Both the position numbers and the translations under genes were made by a program. A stretch of DNA of 64,000 bases, from the NCBI GenBank assembly GCA_021234155.1, contig JAJEKV010000057.1, positions 4,993,821 through 5,057,820 on the forward strand, given 5' to 3'. The DNA is from Isoetes taiwanensis. Its lineage: Eukaryota; Streptophyta; Lycopodiopsida; Isoetales; Isoetaceae. The notes under the pieces are model-generated. The model saw only the letters and a program-made list of their open reading frames with translations. It had not been told where the DNA came from and ran no database searches. Shown piece by piece: positions 1 through 11,194 of this stretch. How positions within the stretch are numbered: the stretch's first letter is position 1; each line of letters starts with the position of its first letter.

Positions 1-254
1 TACAAGTTATTTCAAAGCTTTCTGGTGTTCCGGGGAGTAGTAGAGCGGAAGTTTGCCATTTGGCGGGACTTCTTGGGTGTTGTAGATGGTGATGGTTGGT
101 TTGTAAAGCAGTAGAGTTGCAGTTTTTCTGTGAGGTTGTTGTGGAGTGTCGAGGTATCGCTGTCTCTTTGGGGCAGTTCTCCTTCCTCCTCACTTGCTTT
201 GTAACATTACCATTCTTTTAATATATTGATGACACAGTTCTTCAAAAAAAAAAA
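1..254 (+). mobile_element. 3' end of an L1-like LINE or retrotransposed transcript (partial)
   Basis: The segment ends with a TTAATATATTGATGACACAG-like stretch (220-239) followed by a 13-A run at 243-255, the usual look of a plant L1 3' terminus with its poly(A) tail. No coding frame is visible in the 240 bases present; the element would extend left of the window. It could equally be the 3' end of an ordinary transcript copy. Confidence 0.4.
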
Positions 255-255
255 A

Positions 256-1615
256 AGTTATATTCGTAGAACATAACAAGTTGCAATACGAATGCAATAA
301 GAAAGGAATACTGTTAAATGGTATTATTATAAAAAAGTAAAGATAATCTGCTATGTCCGCGATCGTTACTGGTCCAAATGGCTTATAAAACCAAGAGTGT
401 CACCATCTTAATCCATATTGATCTCAATTTCAGAACATAAGACACATGCATATTACTCTGATTGATAATATTAGTTGGTTGTGAAATTGCCTCATTAGGT
501 GTAATCTTGAGGCATAAGCAAATTGAATCTATGAGGATTGCTACTCATTCCTTATGCTATAGAAGATAAGAATTCATCATTATCATTGTATAGATGACAA
601 AATGAATAATAAATATGGTGGTTTATAATATTTAGAGAGATGATATTAGGTAGCAATTTGTGTAATTATGGACCATAAATTGTCAATGGCTATTTGTATT
701 CACCTCTTGCATATAGCAAATTATTTTAACATGAAATTAGAGATCTATATTACCAAGGAAAGCTTGCATCCATAAAAAAATATAGCTCATATCATGAAAG
801 ATGATCTACGTGCATTATTATCATAACCTACAATACTTCTGGCAGCAAACACAGTAGTAAGTTTATGATAGCAAGAGAGAAGTAGACTTCTTTGTGTTTT
901 TTGCAACATATGATATCAAGAACCTCAATGCACATGTATTATCATATGTGAGTTGAAAAAGAGTGTTATCTTGATTAAATAATTCAAATTTTGACAAGTC
1001 TAAGTGTTGACCATTAATGGTCCATGGATATTTATATTTAAATCTTGCAACTACTATGTCATTTTGACATGAAATTTGAGATCTATGTTGCCAATGAAGG
1101 CTTGCATTCATTAAAAATATAGCATTCCCTAAAAGATGAACTTATATGTACAATTAGCATACTTAAACTCCAATACCGTGTAGTCACAAACACAACCAAA
1201 TGTAGAGAATGCATGATTAGCTACTAGATATAGGTTGATAAAATTATAATCTACGTAGATATAAGTGTAATGCATAGCGTGCATCTTTAGTTACCCATCT
1301 AAAGATGATATACGAGTTTTATTAAATCATTTTAGATTTATTTTTGTCCTGAATTTTATATAAGAGATTCTTTAGTCAACATTGAAATCATTATAACTTA
1401 TTAATGCTTCAAAAAAACATCGGATTATAGCCCGTAGAGCCAACAACTTATAGCCACAAGAATTAGGCCAAAACTTGTAATAGTAAGAGAGAAATAATTC
1501 ATACCCTCAAACAACCTTTTTGAGCAAAATTGGGTATGGGGACTTCATCTAACGTCATATAATAATGAAAAAACTTGGGAACATGCAAATTAATATGTTT
1601 TATCATTACATGAAA
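256..1615. other. AT-rich intergenic DNA with a diverged duplication
   Basis: No gene recognised. The stretch around 729-790 (ACATGAAATTAGAGATCTAT and onward) is repeated in diverged form around 1066-1130, period about 340 bases, so part of this interval is an old tandem duplication. Short open frames here have no recognisable domain. Confidence 0.4.
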
Positions 1616-2520
1616 CTTATCGCGGCGGCCAAGGCCGCCGCGAACGTTTCTCTAGTTCCAACTCGCTGAGGTTTGGCCCACTATTAACGTTCAACCTGTC
1701 AATGCAATGCATGCTTAATAATGGGTTTCTATTCACAAGGGTGCGAGACCACATGTGGTAGCATTTATGAATTCTTAGAGCAGTGCGGGGATTTGAACCC
1801 ACATTGTTGCCTTGTGTCCTCTTGCCCATACGATAGATGGTTCTTTGCTGAGGCGACCATGAGATTCCCAATCTTTGGTATCCCTTTCTCTCTTTTATCC
1901 TCTCCTTTTTATCACCATTTTGCTAGTCGATTGGGGTTTGAAACTGGATGGGTCTTTGCCCGGAACTAATGCCACGACCACTAGGCTAGCAGTAGCGGTT
2001 GCCATTATCTCTTTCTAGCCATCCATTGCTAGTCGGTGGGTTTTGAGAACTGGATGGGTGATGCCGGGAACCAATGGCGACCACTAGGCTAACTGCGATG
2101 GGATGATGGGCGATGGGCTTTGAGCACGGGCGGGGGTTTTCCATAACCATTAGCTTAACCACTTGGCGCGTCAGCAGCGGTGAGCATCTTTTTTATCTAC
2201 TGCTTCATTTGTTTAATGTAATTTATTTGTTTAATGTTTCTAGTTTGATTTGTTGAAGAATAGATGTGGGAACCTCATGGTAATCAAGCGACATGCCATC
2301 TATCATTATGGGCGAGGAAAGGGAATGGGATGGGAGATATAGAGCCGCACCTTGTTTGAAGTATGCATGGAATGGAAGTGGATCGGCCGGGTTGTCTCAT
2401 CATCGCTCGCATGGCCTCATTGGTCCACAGAAATGCCTTGTGGGCTGCAATGGCGCCAGAGTTTTGTATGCAAGGGCAAGCCGCAGTGCGGCTATGGCGG
2501 ACATCGGAATAATGGCATAA
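1616..2520. repeat. Intergenic DNA with an approximately 100-bp imperfect duplication
   Basis: The text GGATGGGT...CCACTAGGCTA around 1923-1990 recurs around 2030-2098 with indels. Near 1787 there is a GGGATTTGAACCC string that resembles a tRNA T-arm on the minus strand but has no matching acceptor stem. Overlapping open frames on both strands at 2284-2720 show no domain and look like chance. Confidence 0.35.
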
Positions 2521-2640
2521 TAAATGCAAAGATGTATTAATGGCCTTAATAAATGCAAAGTGCACACATGTCTCATCAAGTTATTAGAGTGTATTAATGG
2601 CTGCAATAAATGCAAAGTGCACACATGTCGTGCTTTGATA
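2521..2640 (+). repeat. Two-copy tandem repeat, about 65 bp
   Basis: AATAAATGCAAAGTGCACAC plus ATGTC occurs at about 2550-2574 and again at about 2605-2630, each preceded by TGTATTAATGGC-like sequence. No coding content is evident. Confidence 0.6.
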
Positions 2641-3159
2641 GTAATTTTTAAGGAATGTGGATTGATTGAACTTAGATGGATTGATTGAGCAAGGGGAGTC
2701 ACGTGGTTGTGGCTCCTCCTCAATAAATATTAACTAGGAAAATACAAAAAATGTTCCTCAAAAATATTTTTCGACACTTTGGCGCATGCTGCTGGAGCAT
2801 CAAAAGAATCTCGAAGAATAGAATAAAAGTGTATGCATTATATATGGTTTGAAAAATCATTTGCTTTTGATTTTAGTAAGGTTTGGACCCTTTCGTGCTA
2901 GAAAATCACGAAGAATACGATTTACGGACTAAATGCAGCTGCTAAGTGTATGAGGTTTGGACAATCACCACAAGATATGGGTGAATCCATTGGTCATGAA
3001 ATTCTTGTAGATCATAAAGAATCAAGTGAAGATTCAAAAGGTGGTGGTAGATTGCAAAATTGAAGTTCATCTCTAGATATATGGGTTTTAAGTGGCGGTA
3101 CAATGGACCAAATTTAGTCCATGGACCCTTGAGGGATAGTCGATGGACAACTCTAGTGT

Positions 3160-3790
3160 TGCTTGTAATCCTAGAGAGAGAATGTGGCCAAAAGCGTAAG
3201 CCTTGAATGTGGCCAAAACCAAAAAAGCGAGGACTTGGTTTGAAGGAGATTTCGAGATGGCAAGTAGGTCGGTGGGTGGGTGGATGGATGGATGGGAGGC
3301 TAGAAAGAATAGAGCCAAGGCACTAGAGAGAGACAAGTGGGTGGGAGCCTAGAGAGAATGGAGGTAAAGGCTAGAGATCTTGTGGGTGGGAGGTTCAATT
3401 CTTGCTTTTGCGGGTTTCTTTTTTAGGCGGACTTGGGGTGAGCCCAAAACTTAGAGTGTGTAGGGGCTACCTATCGGTGAATTGAGGCTTTTTGTTTGGG
3501 ACTACCATTGTTGTAAGAGTCAAGGCCAAAGGCACAATCAAAAAGCAAGCTTATTTGTAATCCTAGAGAATGTGGCCAAAAGCGTAGCGGAGAATGTGGC
3601 CAAAAAACTAAACTAAAAAGCGGGGCGTGGTTTGAGGGAGATTTCGAGAGATGGCAAATAGGTCGATGGGTGGGTGGATGGATGGATGGGAGGCTAGAAA
3701 AAGAATAGAGCCAAGGCACTAGAGAGAGACAAGTGGGTGGGAGCCTAGAGAGAGAATGGAGGCAAGGCGCTAGAGAGAGAACAAGGGCAA
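3160..3790 (+). repeat. Direct duplication, about 230 bp, period about 385 bp
   Basis: The segment with AATGTGGCCAAAAGCGTA, GATTTCGAGA and the GGTGGGTGGATGGATGGATG run at about 3165-3370 is repeated at about 3550-3770. The second copy has small indels. Purine-rich GAGAGA tracts follow both. Minus-strand frames reading the GGAT repeats as Pro/His/Ser-rich peptides are artefacts of this low complexity. Confidence 0.7.
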
Positions 3791-3799
3791 GGCATTGGA

Positions 3800-5270
3800 G
3801 AGAGAAGAGGAAGGCATATATATTATTGAGCTACCAATAGAATAGCATGACGTAGATGAAAAGATGCGAGGAAATTTTGATGTGTCTCCAAAAATAGAAG
3901 GAGAGAGAGAAGAACAAGAAACTATTGAGAATGTTGAGATAGAGTATGAGCCCTATATCTCTTCATACATGCTTGGTTTCAAAATAAAAATAAAAATACT
4001 TCAGTTATCTTTAACTAAACGGTATCTCTTAACTAAATCTAACCTAACAAAACCTCTTAATTACTAGTGTAAATCACCAATTCCTTATAAATGTTAGGTT
4101 AAGTTGACATTACAATGTGGGAACGTATTATTGCCGTCAATAGGAAAGCACGATCTATGTTTGGTAAAGTTCGGACATGTGTACATTTTATATATAAGAA
4201 TAAGATACCATTATTTGATCTACAAAAAAAACTTAATGGGATTCACATGCCTTTGTGCAATTGGCAACGTGATAACTATTGACTTTTTTTTTTTAGATTA
4301 ATATTTATGGAGAACTTTATCTAATGAGTTCGAATACAAATCCTCTATGGACATATATAGATTTTATATGTAACATACAAGAGACAATATCATCGTCGTG
4401 ATTTCTCTGCTAGTGTATTTTCCTAATGCCACGTGGCATGGCCAATATCCCGGAATCCTAATCAGGTATGAAGAGTCCTACTCACCTGTTGATCCAGTTA
4501 TAGAAACACATAAATTTGTGTTGCTGCGTGTTCTGTCTCACCGTATACAGAAGCTAAAGAAAAGCTATTTGCTAACAGCTATTTGTTGGTTTGCATATGT
4601 TCCAACCTTGTACAGTAGCTGAAGAACATCCATGAAAGGGAAACAGAAATTAAAATCAAATAGAGAGCAAAATCATAGTGTCATAACCATGAGCAATGAG
4701 CTCAAAATCACTTCCCAACCATGATATTGTAAGGGCAAGAAAATTGCTATTTATTCACCCTTTCTAGTTGTCTTACCCTTATACAATAGCATATAATCTG
4801 TTAAATTGTCAAAGGTACAAGCGACAAACAAGAAACAAAGAACTAAGAAGGATTGTATTATAAATAACATGGTATATTTGACCTAGAAATGATTACTAAA
4901 AAATGGGTCATCCAATTTTTATTTTTTAGTCTTAACTTCATGTTCTACTATCCATATTCAACGACATTTGATTGTTGAAAAGCTTCTTCATTGTACTTAC
5001 AAAGAAGTGCTCTAGTTGGTTTGTTAGTGCTTGTTGTCCAAAATGTTTCGGTCCTTTGCTATTCGATGATAGGATAACATCACAATCATTACCATATTCA
5101 TTTTTTTCGAATCATAAAATGATATTCATATTCCTTGATGATGATTTTGAGCCTTTTTCAAGGTTTTGCTGCAAATTGTGAATAATTGCAAATCTAAGTC
5201 ACATATGTTTATTAATATTTAGGGCCTACACATTTGGAGAAATTTGTCACAAAAATGTATGAATAATAAC
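3800..5270. other. AT-rich intergenic DNA, no gene seen
   Basis: Several open frames of 60-75 codons occur on the plus strand, but none has a recognisable domain, codon bias or splice context. No transposon termini noticed. Confidence 0.35.
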
Positions 5271-5274
5271 CTAC

Positions 5275-6895
5275 AAAATATACCCAGCGTGAAAAACTCT
5301 TCTAGATTATTAAGATTCTACAGTGATTCCCCTAGATTTTCAAAAACTATCCCAAGATTCCTTTACATTTCTCAAGGTTCCATGTATATTCTCCTAGATT
5401 CCCTTGGATTATATGAAAATTCCTCAAGATTCTCCAGGATTCTATTAAGATTCCTCTAGATTATAAAAGATTATCCCAAGATTCCTCTAGATTCTCCAAT
5501 ATTCTTTGTAAATTCTCCTACATTCCCTTAGATTCTATAAAGGTTCCGAGATTCCCCAAATTCTATGTACCTTCTCTTAGATTCTCTAAGATCCTATAAA
5601 CATTTTCCTAGATTCTCCAAGATTCCATCAAGATTCCTCTAGATTGTCAAAGATTTTATGAAGATTCCCTTGGACTCCTCTAGATTCGCAAAGACTCTCT
5701 TGTGATTTCTATAGATTCCAATATTGTCTTGAGATTCCTTTTAGATTCTCAAAGATATTGAGGAAGATTCCCCTAGATTCAATTAAAGTTCCATAGATTC
5801 CATTAAGATTCCAAGATTCACCCTGCAAAACACATACAATGTGAAAGATTTTCTTAGATTCTTAAAATTCTATAGAGATTCCTCTAGATTTTCAAAGATT
5901 ATCCCAATATTCTTCTACATTTCTCAAGATTCTATGTATATTCTTCTAGGTTCCCTTAGGTCATATGAAACTCCTCAAGATTCTCCAAGATTCTATCGAG
6001 ATTCGCCTAGATCATAAAAGATTCCTCTAAATTCCCCAGGATTTTATGTAGATTCTCCTAGATTTCCTTAGATTCTATGAAGATTCCTTTAGATTCTCCA
6101 AGATTCCTCTAGCTTCTTTCAAGATTCCCATAGATTCCACAAGAAAAAATCTATGTAGATTTTCATAGACTCTCTAAGATCTTATGAAAATTCCCTTAGG
6201 CTCTCCAAGATTTCATCCAGATTCCCCTAGATTCTCAATGTTTCCATCAGGGTTCCCCTAGATTCCCAAAGATTCTCTCAAGATTTCCATAGTCCCTAAG
6301 ATTCTGTTGAGATTCCCCAAAATTTTCAAAGACTATCCTAAGATTCCTATAGATTCCTCAAGAATCTATGTAGATTCTCTTAGCTTCCCTTACATCTTAT
6401 GAGGACACCCCTAGATTCTTAAAGATTCTCTCAAGATCCCCAAAGATTCTATATAGATTCTCCTAGATTCTCTAAGATCCTATGAAGATTCCCCTAGATT
6501 CTCAAAGATCCTTTTGAGATTCCACTAGATTCCATAAGGTTCCTTTAGATTCTGTAAGATTCCCTAGATTCTCAAAAATTTTACGAAGATTCCCTTAGAT
6601 TCCTCTAGATTCTCCCAAGATTCCCATAGATTCCCCAAGATTCTATGTAGATTCTCCTAGATTCTCTAATCCTATGAAGATTTCCCTAGATTCTCTAAGA
6701 TTCCATCAAGATTTCCCTAGATTCTCAAAGATTTATGAAGATTCCACTGGATTCCTCTAGATTCGCAAAGATTCTCTTGTGATTCCTATAGATTCTTTAA
6801 GATTCTATTGAGATTCCTCTAGATTCTCAAAGATCCCAAGAAGATTCCCCTAGATTCTCATAACATACTATAGATTCCATTAAGATTCTAAGATA
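5275..6895 (+). repeat. GATTC-based satellite/minisatellite array
   Basis: About 1.6 kb made almost wholly of degenerate AGATTCC / CTAGATTCTC / CAAGATTCTATG words, with GATTC recurring every 10-20 bases. A higher-order layer is visible: the stretch from 5275 (ACAAAATATACCCAGCGTGA...) is matched from about 5825, and the part with CTATCCCAAGATTCCT-like words recurs again near 6327, giving unequal higher-order units of roughly 550 and 440 bp. No coding potential. Confidence 0.85.
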
Positions 6896-7450
6896 AGAAG
6901 ATTCTTAGGATCCGATCAAGTTGGCTCCAACTATGACGGAACGGTGTCAAAGCACAACTCATTGGAAAGTTCTCAACGAGAGGAATCCAAGACATGGGCT
7001 CCACCTTAATCCGACCCCTCTAGTGCAAGTTACGGGCTTTTGAATGCAATTAAGAAAATGGGAGCTTCCTAGAAAGTCCATCCCACTAAATGCTTTGCCA
7101 CCTCACCATATTTTTATTAATGAGGATGCCACCTCACCTCATTTAAAAGAAAAAATGTAATTTAATATAAAAACATAATGGTTAGGATTTATCCTAACCT
7201 TTTGATCTAACGGCTAAGATCTGCTACACCAAATCACCTTTAAGGAACCTTCCTTGCACCTTCTCTATAAAAATCAAAGGCTATGATTTCGCCTTCCCCT
7301 TTGATCCGACGGTTCATCGATGGGGTGCATGCCCCCATGCATGCCCATGAATGTGTACACATCTAAATATGTGGCCGAGATTTAACCCCTAAAATTTGAT
7401 GGCCCAGATGGAAAGGAGCAACCGATGTGTCCCACGCATCAAAGTGTGTT
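6896..7450. other. Intergenic DNA, no gene seen
   Basis: Unique-looking sequence between the GATTC array and a Helitron terminus. It contains repeated phrases such as GATCTAACGGCTAAGAT and GATCCGACGGTTCATCGAT, a style common in degenerate plant transposon UTRs, but nothing identifiable. Confidence 0.3.
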
Positions 7451-7461
7451 TATATATATAA

Positions 7462-7489
7462 CTAGAAAAAGTGCCCAGCGTTGCTGGGC
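7462..7489 (-). mobile_element. Helitron 3' terminus (copy a)
   Basis: Read on the minus strand: a 7-bp stem hairpin GCCCAGC-AAC-GCTGGGC (7489-7473), a 7-base spacer, then CTAG (7465-7462) followed by T in a TA-rich stretch. A GC-rich hairpin just before CTRR, inserted before T, is the canonical Helitron 3' end. The same design occurs at 40702, 51718 and, degenerate, at 50634. The element body would lie to the right; its 5' end was not found and no RepHel ORF is in the window, so these are probably non-autonomous. Confidence 0.65.
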
Positions 7490-8250
7490 TTTTTATCGAG
7501 CTTAAATTTAAAAATTAACAAAGATATAGCAAACCAAGCCCATCAGTGCTAAACTATAGCATTTTTATATGGGATTTGTTACATAGTTAAAACCTATATA
7601 TTTGAGTTTCCTATGCATTGGTCATTGATTCCCCCGTTGCATCTTTGCTCTAAAAAGAGGTTCTTGTTTTACGAGAAGTAAATTCAAATTTATCTTGCAC
7701 CCTTCAAGTGCTATTGTCTTGTTTAGAAGGGAATTACCAGCATGTTTAGCATTAGAAGCAAATCAAGCTTTTCAAGTCAAAAAACAAAATTACTAAATGT
7801 AGGACAATTGAACAAAAGGGTATCATTGTTTATGTCTTGATGTTGCTAGGGCTACGTTTGCAAGGGGTTGTATAGCGTGCAAGTGAACATTTGAAAAGCA
7901 AGTAGTGCAAATTGTCTCGTGCATTGTCGAGCTACATTTATGAAAACACTCAACTGGCCCGGAGCAATGTAATTGCCAAAATATACCAAGAATCCACAAA
8001 ATAATCATTTCTTCAACTTGAATTCCAATTCCAATAATGGTTTTTAATATGTAGCCCATGGGGGGATTGAACCCCTGCCAATGTATTGATTTTTTCATTT
8101 ATTAAAGAAAATCTTGATGTAAAGTTGTGTTCTTGGCTTTTTTTTTTCCTTATCCTTGCTTTTTTAGAGGCATCTGAAAAGGTAATGTGGCGGTTAGAAC
8201 TTGAGCCATACATACATACAAGCGTTTACGCACACTTATTCCAATCAAAG
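7490..8250. other. Possible non-autonomous Helitron body, no gene
   Basis: Sequence internal to Helitron end copy a if that element extends right. No ORF with a recognisable domain. GGGGGATTGAACCCCTGCC at about 8058-8076 looks like a tRNA T-arm but lacks the remaining cloverleaf. Confidence 0.25.
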
Positions 8251-8782
8251 CAGGGGATAGGTTCAATCGTTTAATGCGTTTTATCTGAATCACGTATGAA
8301 TTGTATGATCACGACACATATTTGCCGGTATAAAGCGTAAAAAATCTGACAAAAAAATTCGGCGTCGGAAGATTTACCGGCGTCTGTGAAACAACAAAAA
8401 TTCGGCGTCTGGAAACGGAAGGTTCGGCGTCAGCGAAATTTAATTTCAAAAATTAAAAAAAAAAAATTCAAATTTGAAATTCAAATTTGTAATCGTATAA
8501 AAAGCGTCTGTGAAACTTTTTGGCGTGCAGCTAAGCGAAAGGTTTCGGCGTCTGCGAGCGCCCGCAAATTTTTTTTTTTTTTTTTTTTCAGCGTGCAGCG
8601 GATTTTACTATTCGGCGTCTGCGAAAAACTTCCGGCGTCTTGTAATTAGAAGGATTCGGCGTCTGCGAAATTTTTCCGTACGTGAGGTTTTATCACGTTA
8701 AATCGTATTTTATTAAAAAAATCGTGTTTTTTTGACTTTATCGTTCGAAATTTTGATTTTGTACGTATAGAACCTATCCCTG
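8251..8782. mobile_element. Non-autonomous hAT element (MITE), copy 1, 532 bp
   Basis: Terminal inverted repeats CAGGGGATAGGTTC / GAACCTATCCCTG and an 8-bp target-site duplication AATCAAAG (8243-8250) versus AATCAAAA (8783-8790). CAGGG termini with 8-bp duplications are diagnostic of the hAT superfamily. The interior is a set of short CGGCGTCTGCGAAA-like motifs separated by poly(T)/poly(A); open frames through it are low-complexity artefacts. A second copy lies at 22718-23356. The right flank runs directly into a PPR fragment. Confidence 0.85.
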
Positions 8783-9212
8783 AATCAAAACGATATTGTG
8801 GTGAAGCATTTTGTCAAATATATCATGTGCAATCTGTAAATGTCCACACTTACCAATCCTCAATAGAAGTGCCAAGCTCTAGCCCAGTGCCAATAATGGT
8901 TTTGTGGATCAGAAAACCTTTGGCTGTATTAGCTAAATTGGAGCATGCATCAAATGTACTTACCATGGCAATTTTATTTGGCTTCAAGCCTTCTTGTTTC
9001 ATTTCTTGTAGAATATCAAGGGCCTCTTTGTTATATTCCTCTTGTGCATATGATGGTATCATGGTTGACCATGAAATATCATCCTGGCGATCAATTACGT
9101 CAAAGCGGAGAACTCTTGTATCTTCTAGGCTACCACATTTCCCATACATATTGATGAGGAGCGGTTCCCACCATATAATCCAACTTTCGATTTGGCATCT
9201 GCATATATGCAT
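8783..9212 (-). pseudogene. PPR protein fragment (PLS/DYW-type)
   Basis: Minus-strand translation gives about three diverged PPR repeats: LLINMYGKCGSLEDTRVL, then DISWSTMIPSYAQ...EALDILQEMKQEGLKPNK, then DACSNLANTAKGFLIHKTII, and in another frame GKCGHLQIAHDIFDKMLHHN. Such arrays bind organellar RNA, usually for C-to-U editing or processing. A frame change near 8850 and lack of a start, targeting peptide or C-terminal E/DYW domain mark it as a fragment. It stops at the hAT MITE (8782) and does not clearly resume beyond it. Some breaks may be sequencing artefacts at CAG/CTG sites. Confidence 0.75.
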
Positions 9213-11190
9213 ATAAAATGTTCAGCCCGGTCACTATTTATCGAGGCACATTGCTTGGTATCCGACAATACAACAAAGGAAGCTAGGTGACATTGTTTCT
9301 CCATTCTATCAAATGAATAGTTCACAAAATTCAATAAATATAGCAAAAATTCTTCCCATCCTCTGAAGAAATGAACCTATTGAGCAACAAAAGCGAGAGA
9401 ATGAATGATAAAAAATGCACTTGAGTGCATACCTTGTCAAGTTGTTTGTGCACAACAACTTCATTAAGTTCACACAGCTCTGCTAAAAGCTAGGATGTGG
9501 GGCGTTTTAATGCGACCCACATGTACCTATCATCATTCATGCATAAAACCATACATGAAAAATCAAAATGCTATCATTATACAGTTTGAAAAAGTTCCAA
9601 AAGCATACCTTGAAAGGAAATAATTAACATCCTTTTGCAAATAAATCCACAAAATTCATCTACCAATAAAATTGCGTGTCTTTGCCACATCTCTCTCTTG
9701 CCAATGATACGTAGGGGCCTTGAACCTAATCAAACAAAAGAGAAAACCGGTTGTGGGGCTCATAATTCTTCTTTAGCTTGCAAATTCGTGAAATGAAAAA
9801 CCCTAGTGCATCCTTCACAAAAAGCTGTGCAAAGCCTAATTGAGAAGGTCAAAATTTGAAAGCTTTTGAAGATGTCTCTAATGCAGTAGATATCACAAAA
9901 ATATCAATAATTTGTTGTTATCGGCACAATCTTTAAAAAGGACTACAAAGCACCAACATTGCATAGGAGGGAAGGAATAAGCTGGAAGCGGATTGGCTAT
10001 GTGAGATAGCTTCAGAAATCAAAATTCCATCGTCTAGAAGGAAGAGAATGAAATTCCATCATCTAGAAGGAAGAAGATCGTCGGATGGTAGAAAAAATGT
10101 GCACACTCAATTTGTTTTAGTTCTTTTTATTCTTGCATATGGTATTGTTGCCACCTCTATAAAAGTTAAAATCGACACATCTCTAGCGGCCAAAAATGGA
10201 TTGACATCTTAAGGCGCATAAGCAGGTCCACCAACCTAGTCTGAATAGACAAGAATACTTAAGCCATCAATATCAGCGAGAAAAGAAGAAATGTCATCTG
10301 CGGGTTACCTAAGCACCTAAGCAATTACCATACAACATTCTAAAGCACAAAATTCAAAAGCAAATGATAAAATCCATGATAAAGTGGTAATATTTAAGCG
10401 GTTTCTCTCTTACCATGTATGCACATGATTTACGAAAGCAGCGGTCCTTGGGACCAATGCAAAAAAATCTTGGATATTTTAACCTAGAATAGAAAGGCGA
10501 GATTTTAGCTTAGAATAGAGACAAAGAAGGTTTCATGTGAGAGAAATCAGGCTGGCTCTGAAGTGTGAACAAAATGCAATTACCTTTGCATAAAGAAGGC
10601 CAAAGATTCTCTCCCTAACAGCTTAGGCCCCTGATCGTAGGCGTTCAATAGAAGCCCAATAATCAAGGACAACCTGATAAAATTATGTTTGTCGGTGGTT
10701 TGAGTGCATGTTCAACTCTTGATTTGCCTTAGAGAGTGGAAAGGCGACTCCATATGGATATTTTAGCTTCTTTGTTTGAATTAGATGTCTTTGTGGAAAG
10801 TGCTCTTCTTGGAATGCATGCCAAAGGTGGCTATAGATTTTGATGGGATAATAGTGTCTTGCAATAGATTATTGGGTAAGTATGGAGTTGCCCGGTGCTG
10901 ATTATTCTCGATCTAGAATTAGAATTAGATCAACAAACACTTTTTTAATGCATTAGGAACATTAGTCTTTGCAAGCGACCAAGTAGCTCTCTTTTTAAGC
11001 TCACATCATAGCCACCTATTGTCTTCAAAGCAAAGTAGTCACGGAATCAAGCGATAATCGGTGAGATTGTCTCATGGCATATTTACGCAATACCAATGGG
11101 CAGTGCACCGCGTTTTACGCTGTTGACTCGGTTATGGCTGCGCACTTTTGCAAAGTGATTAAATCTCATGTTTGGGTTGGTTCAGTTGTT
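9213..11190. other. Intergenic DNA, no gene seen
   Basis: AT-rich sequence with no open frame carrying a recognisable domain. Possibly degenerate intronic or UTR remains of the neighbouring PPR fragments, but no splice pattern could be followed. Confidence 0.3.
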
Positions 11191-11194
11191 TGCA

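Noticed and set aside
1770-1870. tRNA gene on the minus strand (GGGTTCAAATCCC T-arm)
   Set aside because: No pairing acceptor stem, D-arm or anticodon arm could be built around it.
3088-3719. Two similar minus-strand Pro/His/Ser-rich frames
   Set aside because: Both come from the duplicated GGAT/GGTG simple repeats.
5275-6895. CRISPR-like array
   Set aside because: Degenerate words without constant repeats and unique spacers; a eukaryotic satellite.
8055-8080. tRNA T-arm-like GGGGTTCAATCCCC on the minus strand
   Set aside because: Only the T-arm-like hairpin is present; rest of the cloverleaf is missing.
8386-8701. Plus-strand frames inside the hAT MITE
   Set aside because: Low-complexity reading of poly(T) and repeated CGGCGTCTGCGAAA motifs; no transposase features.
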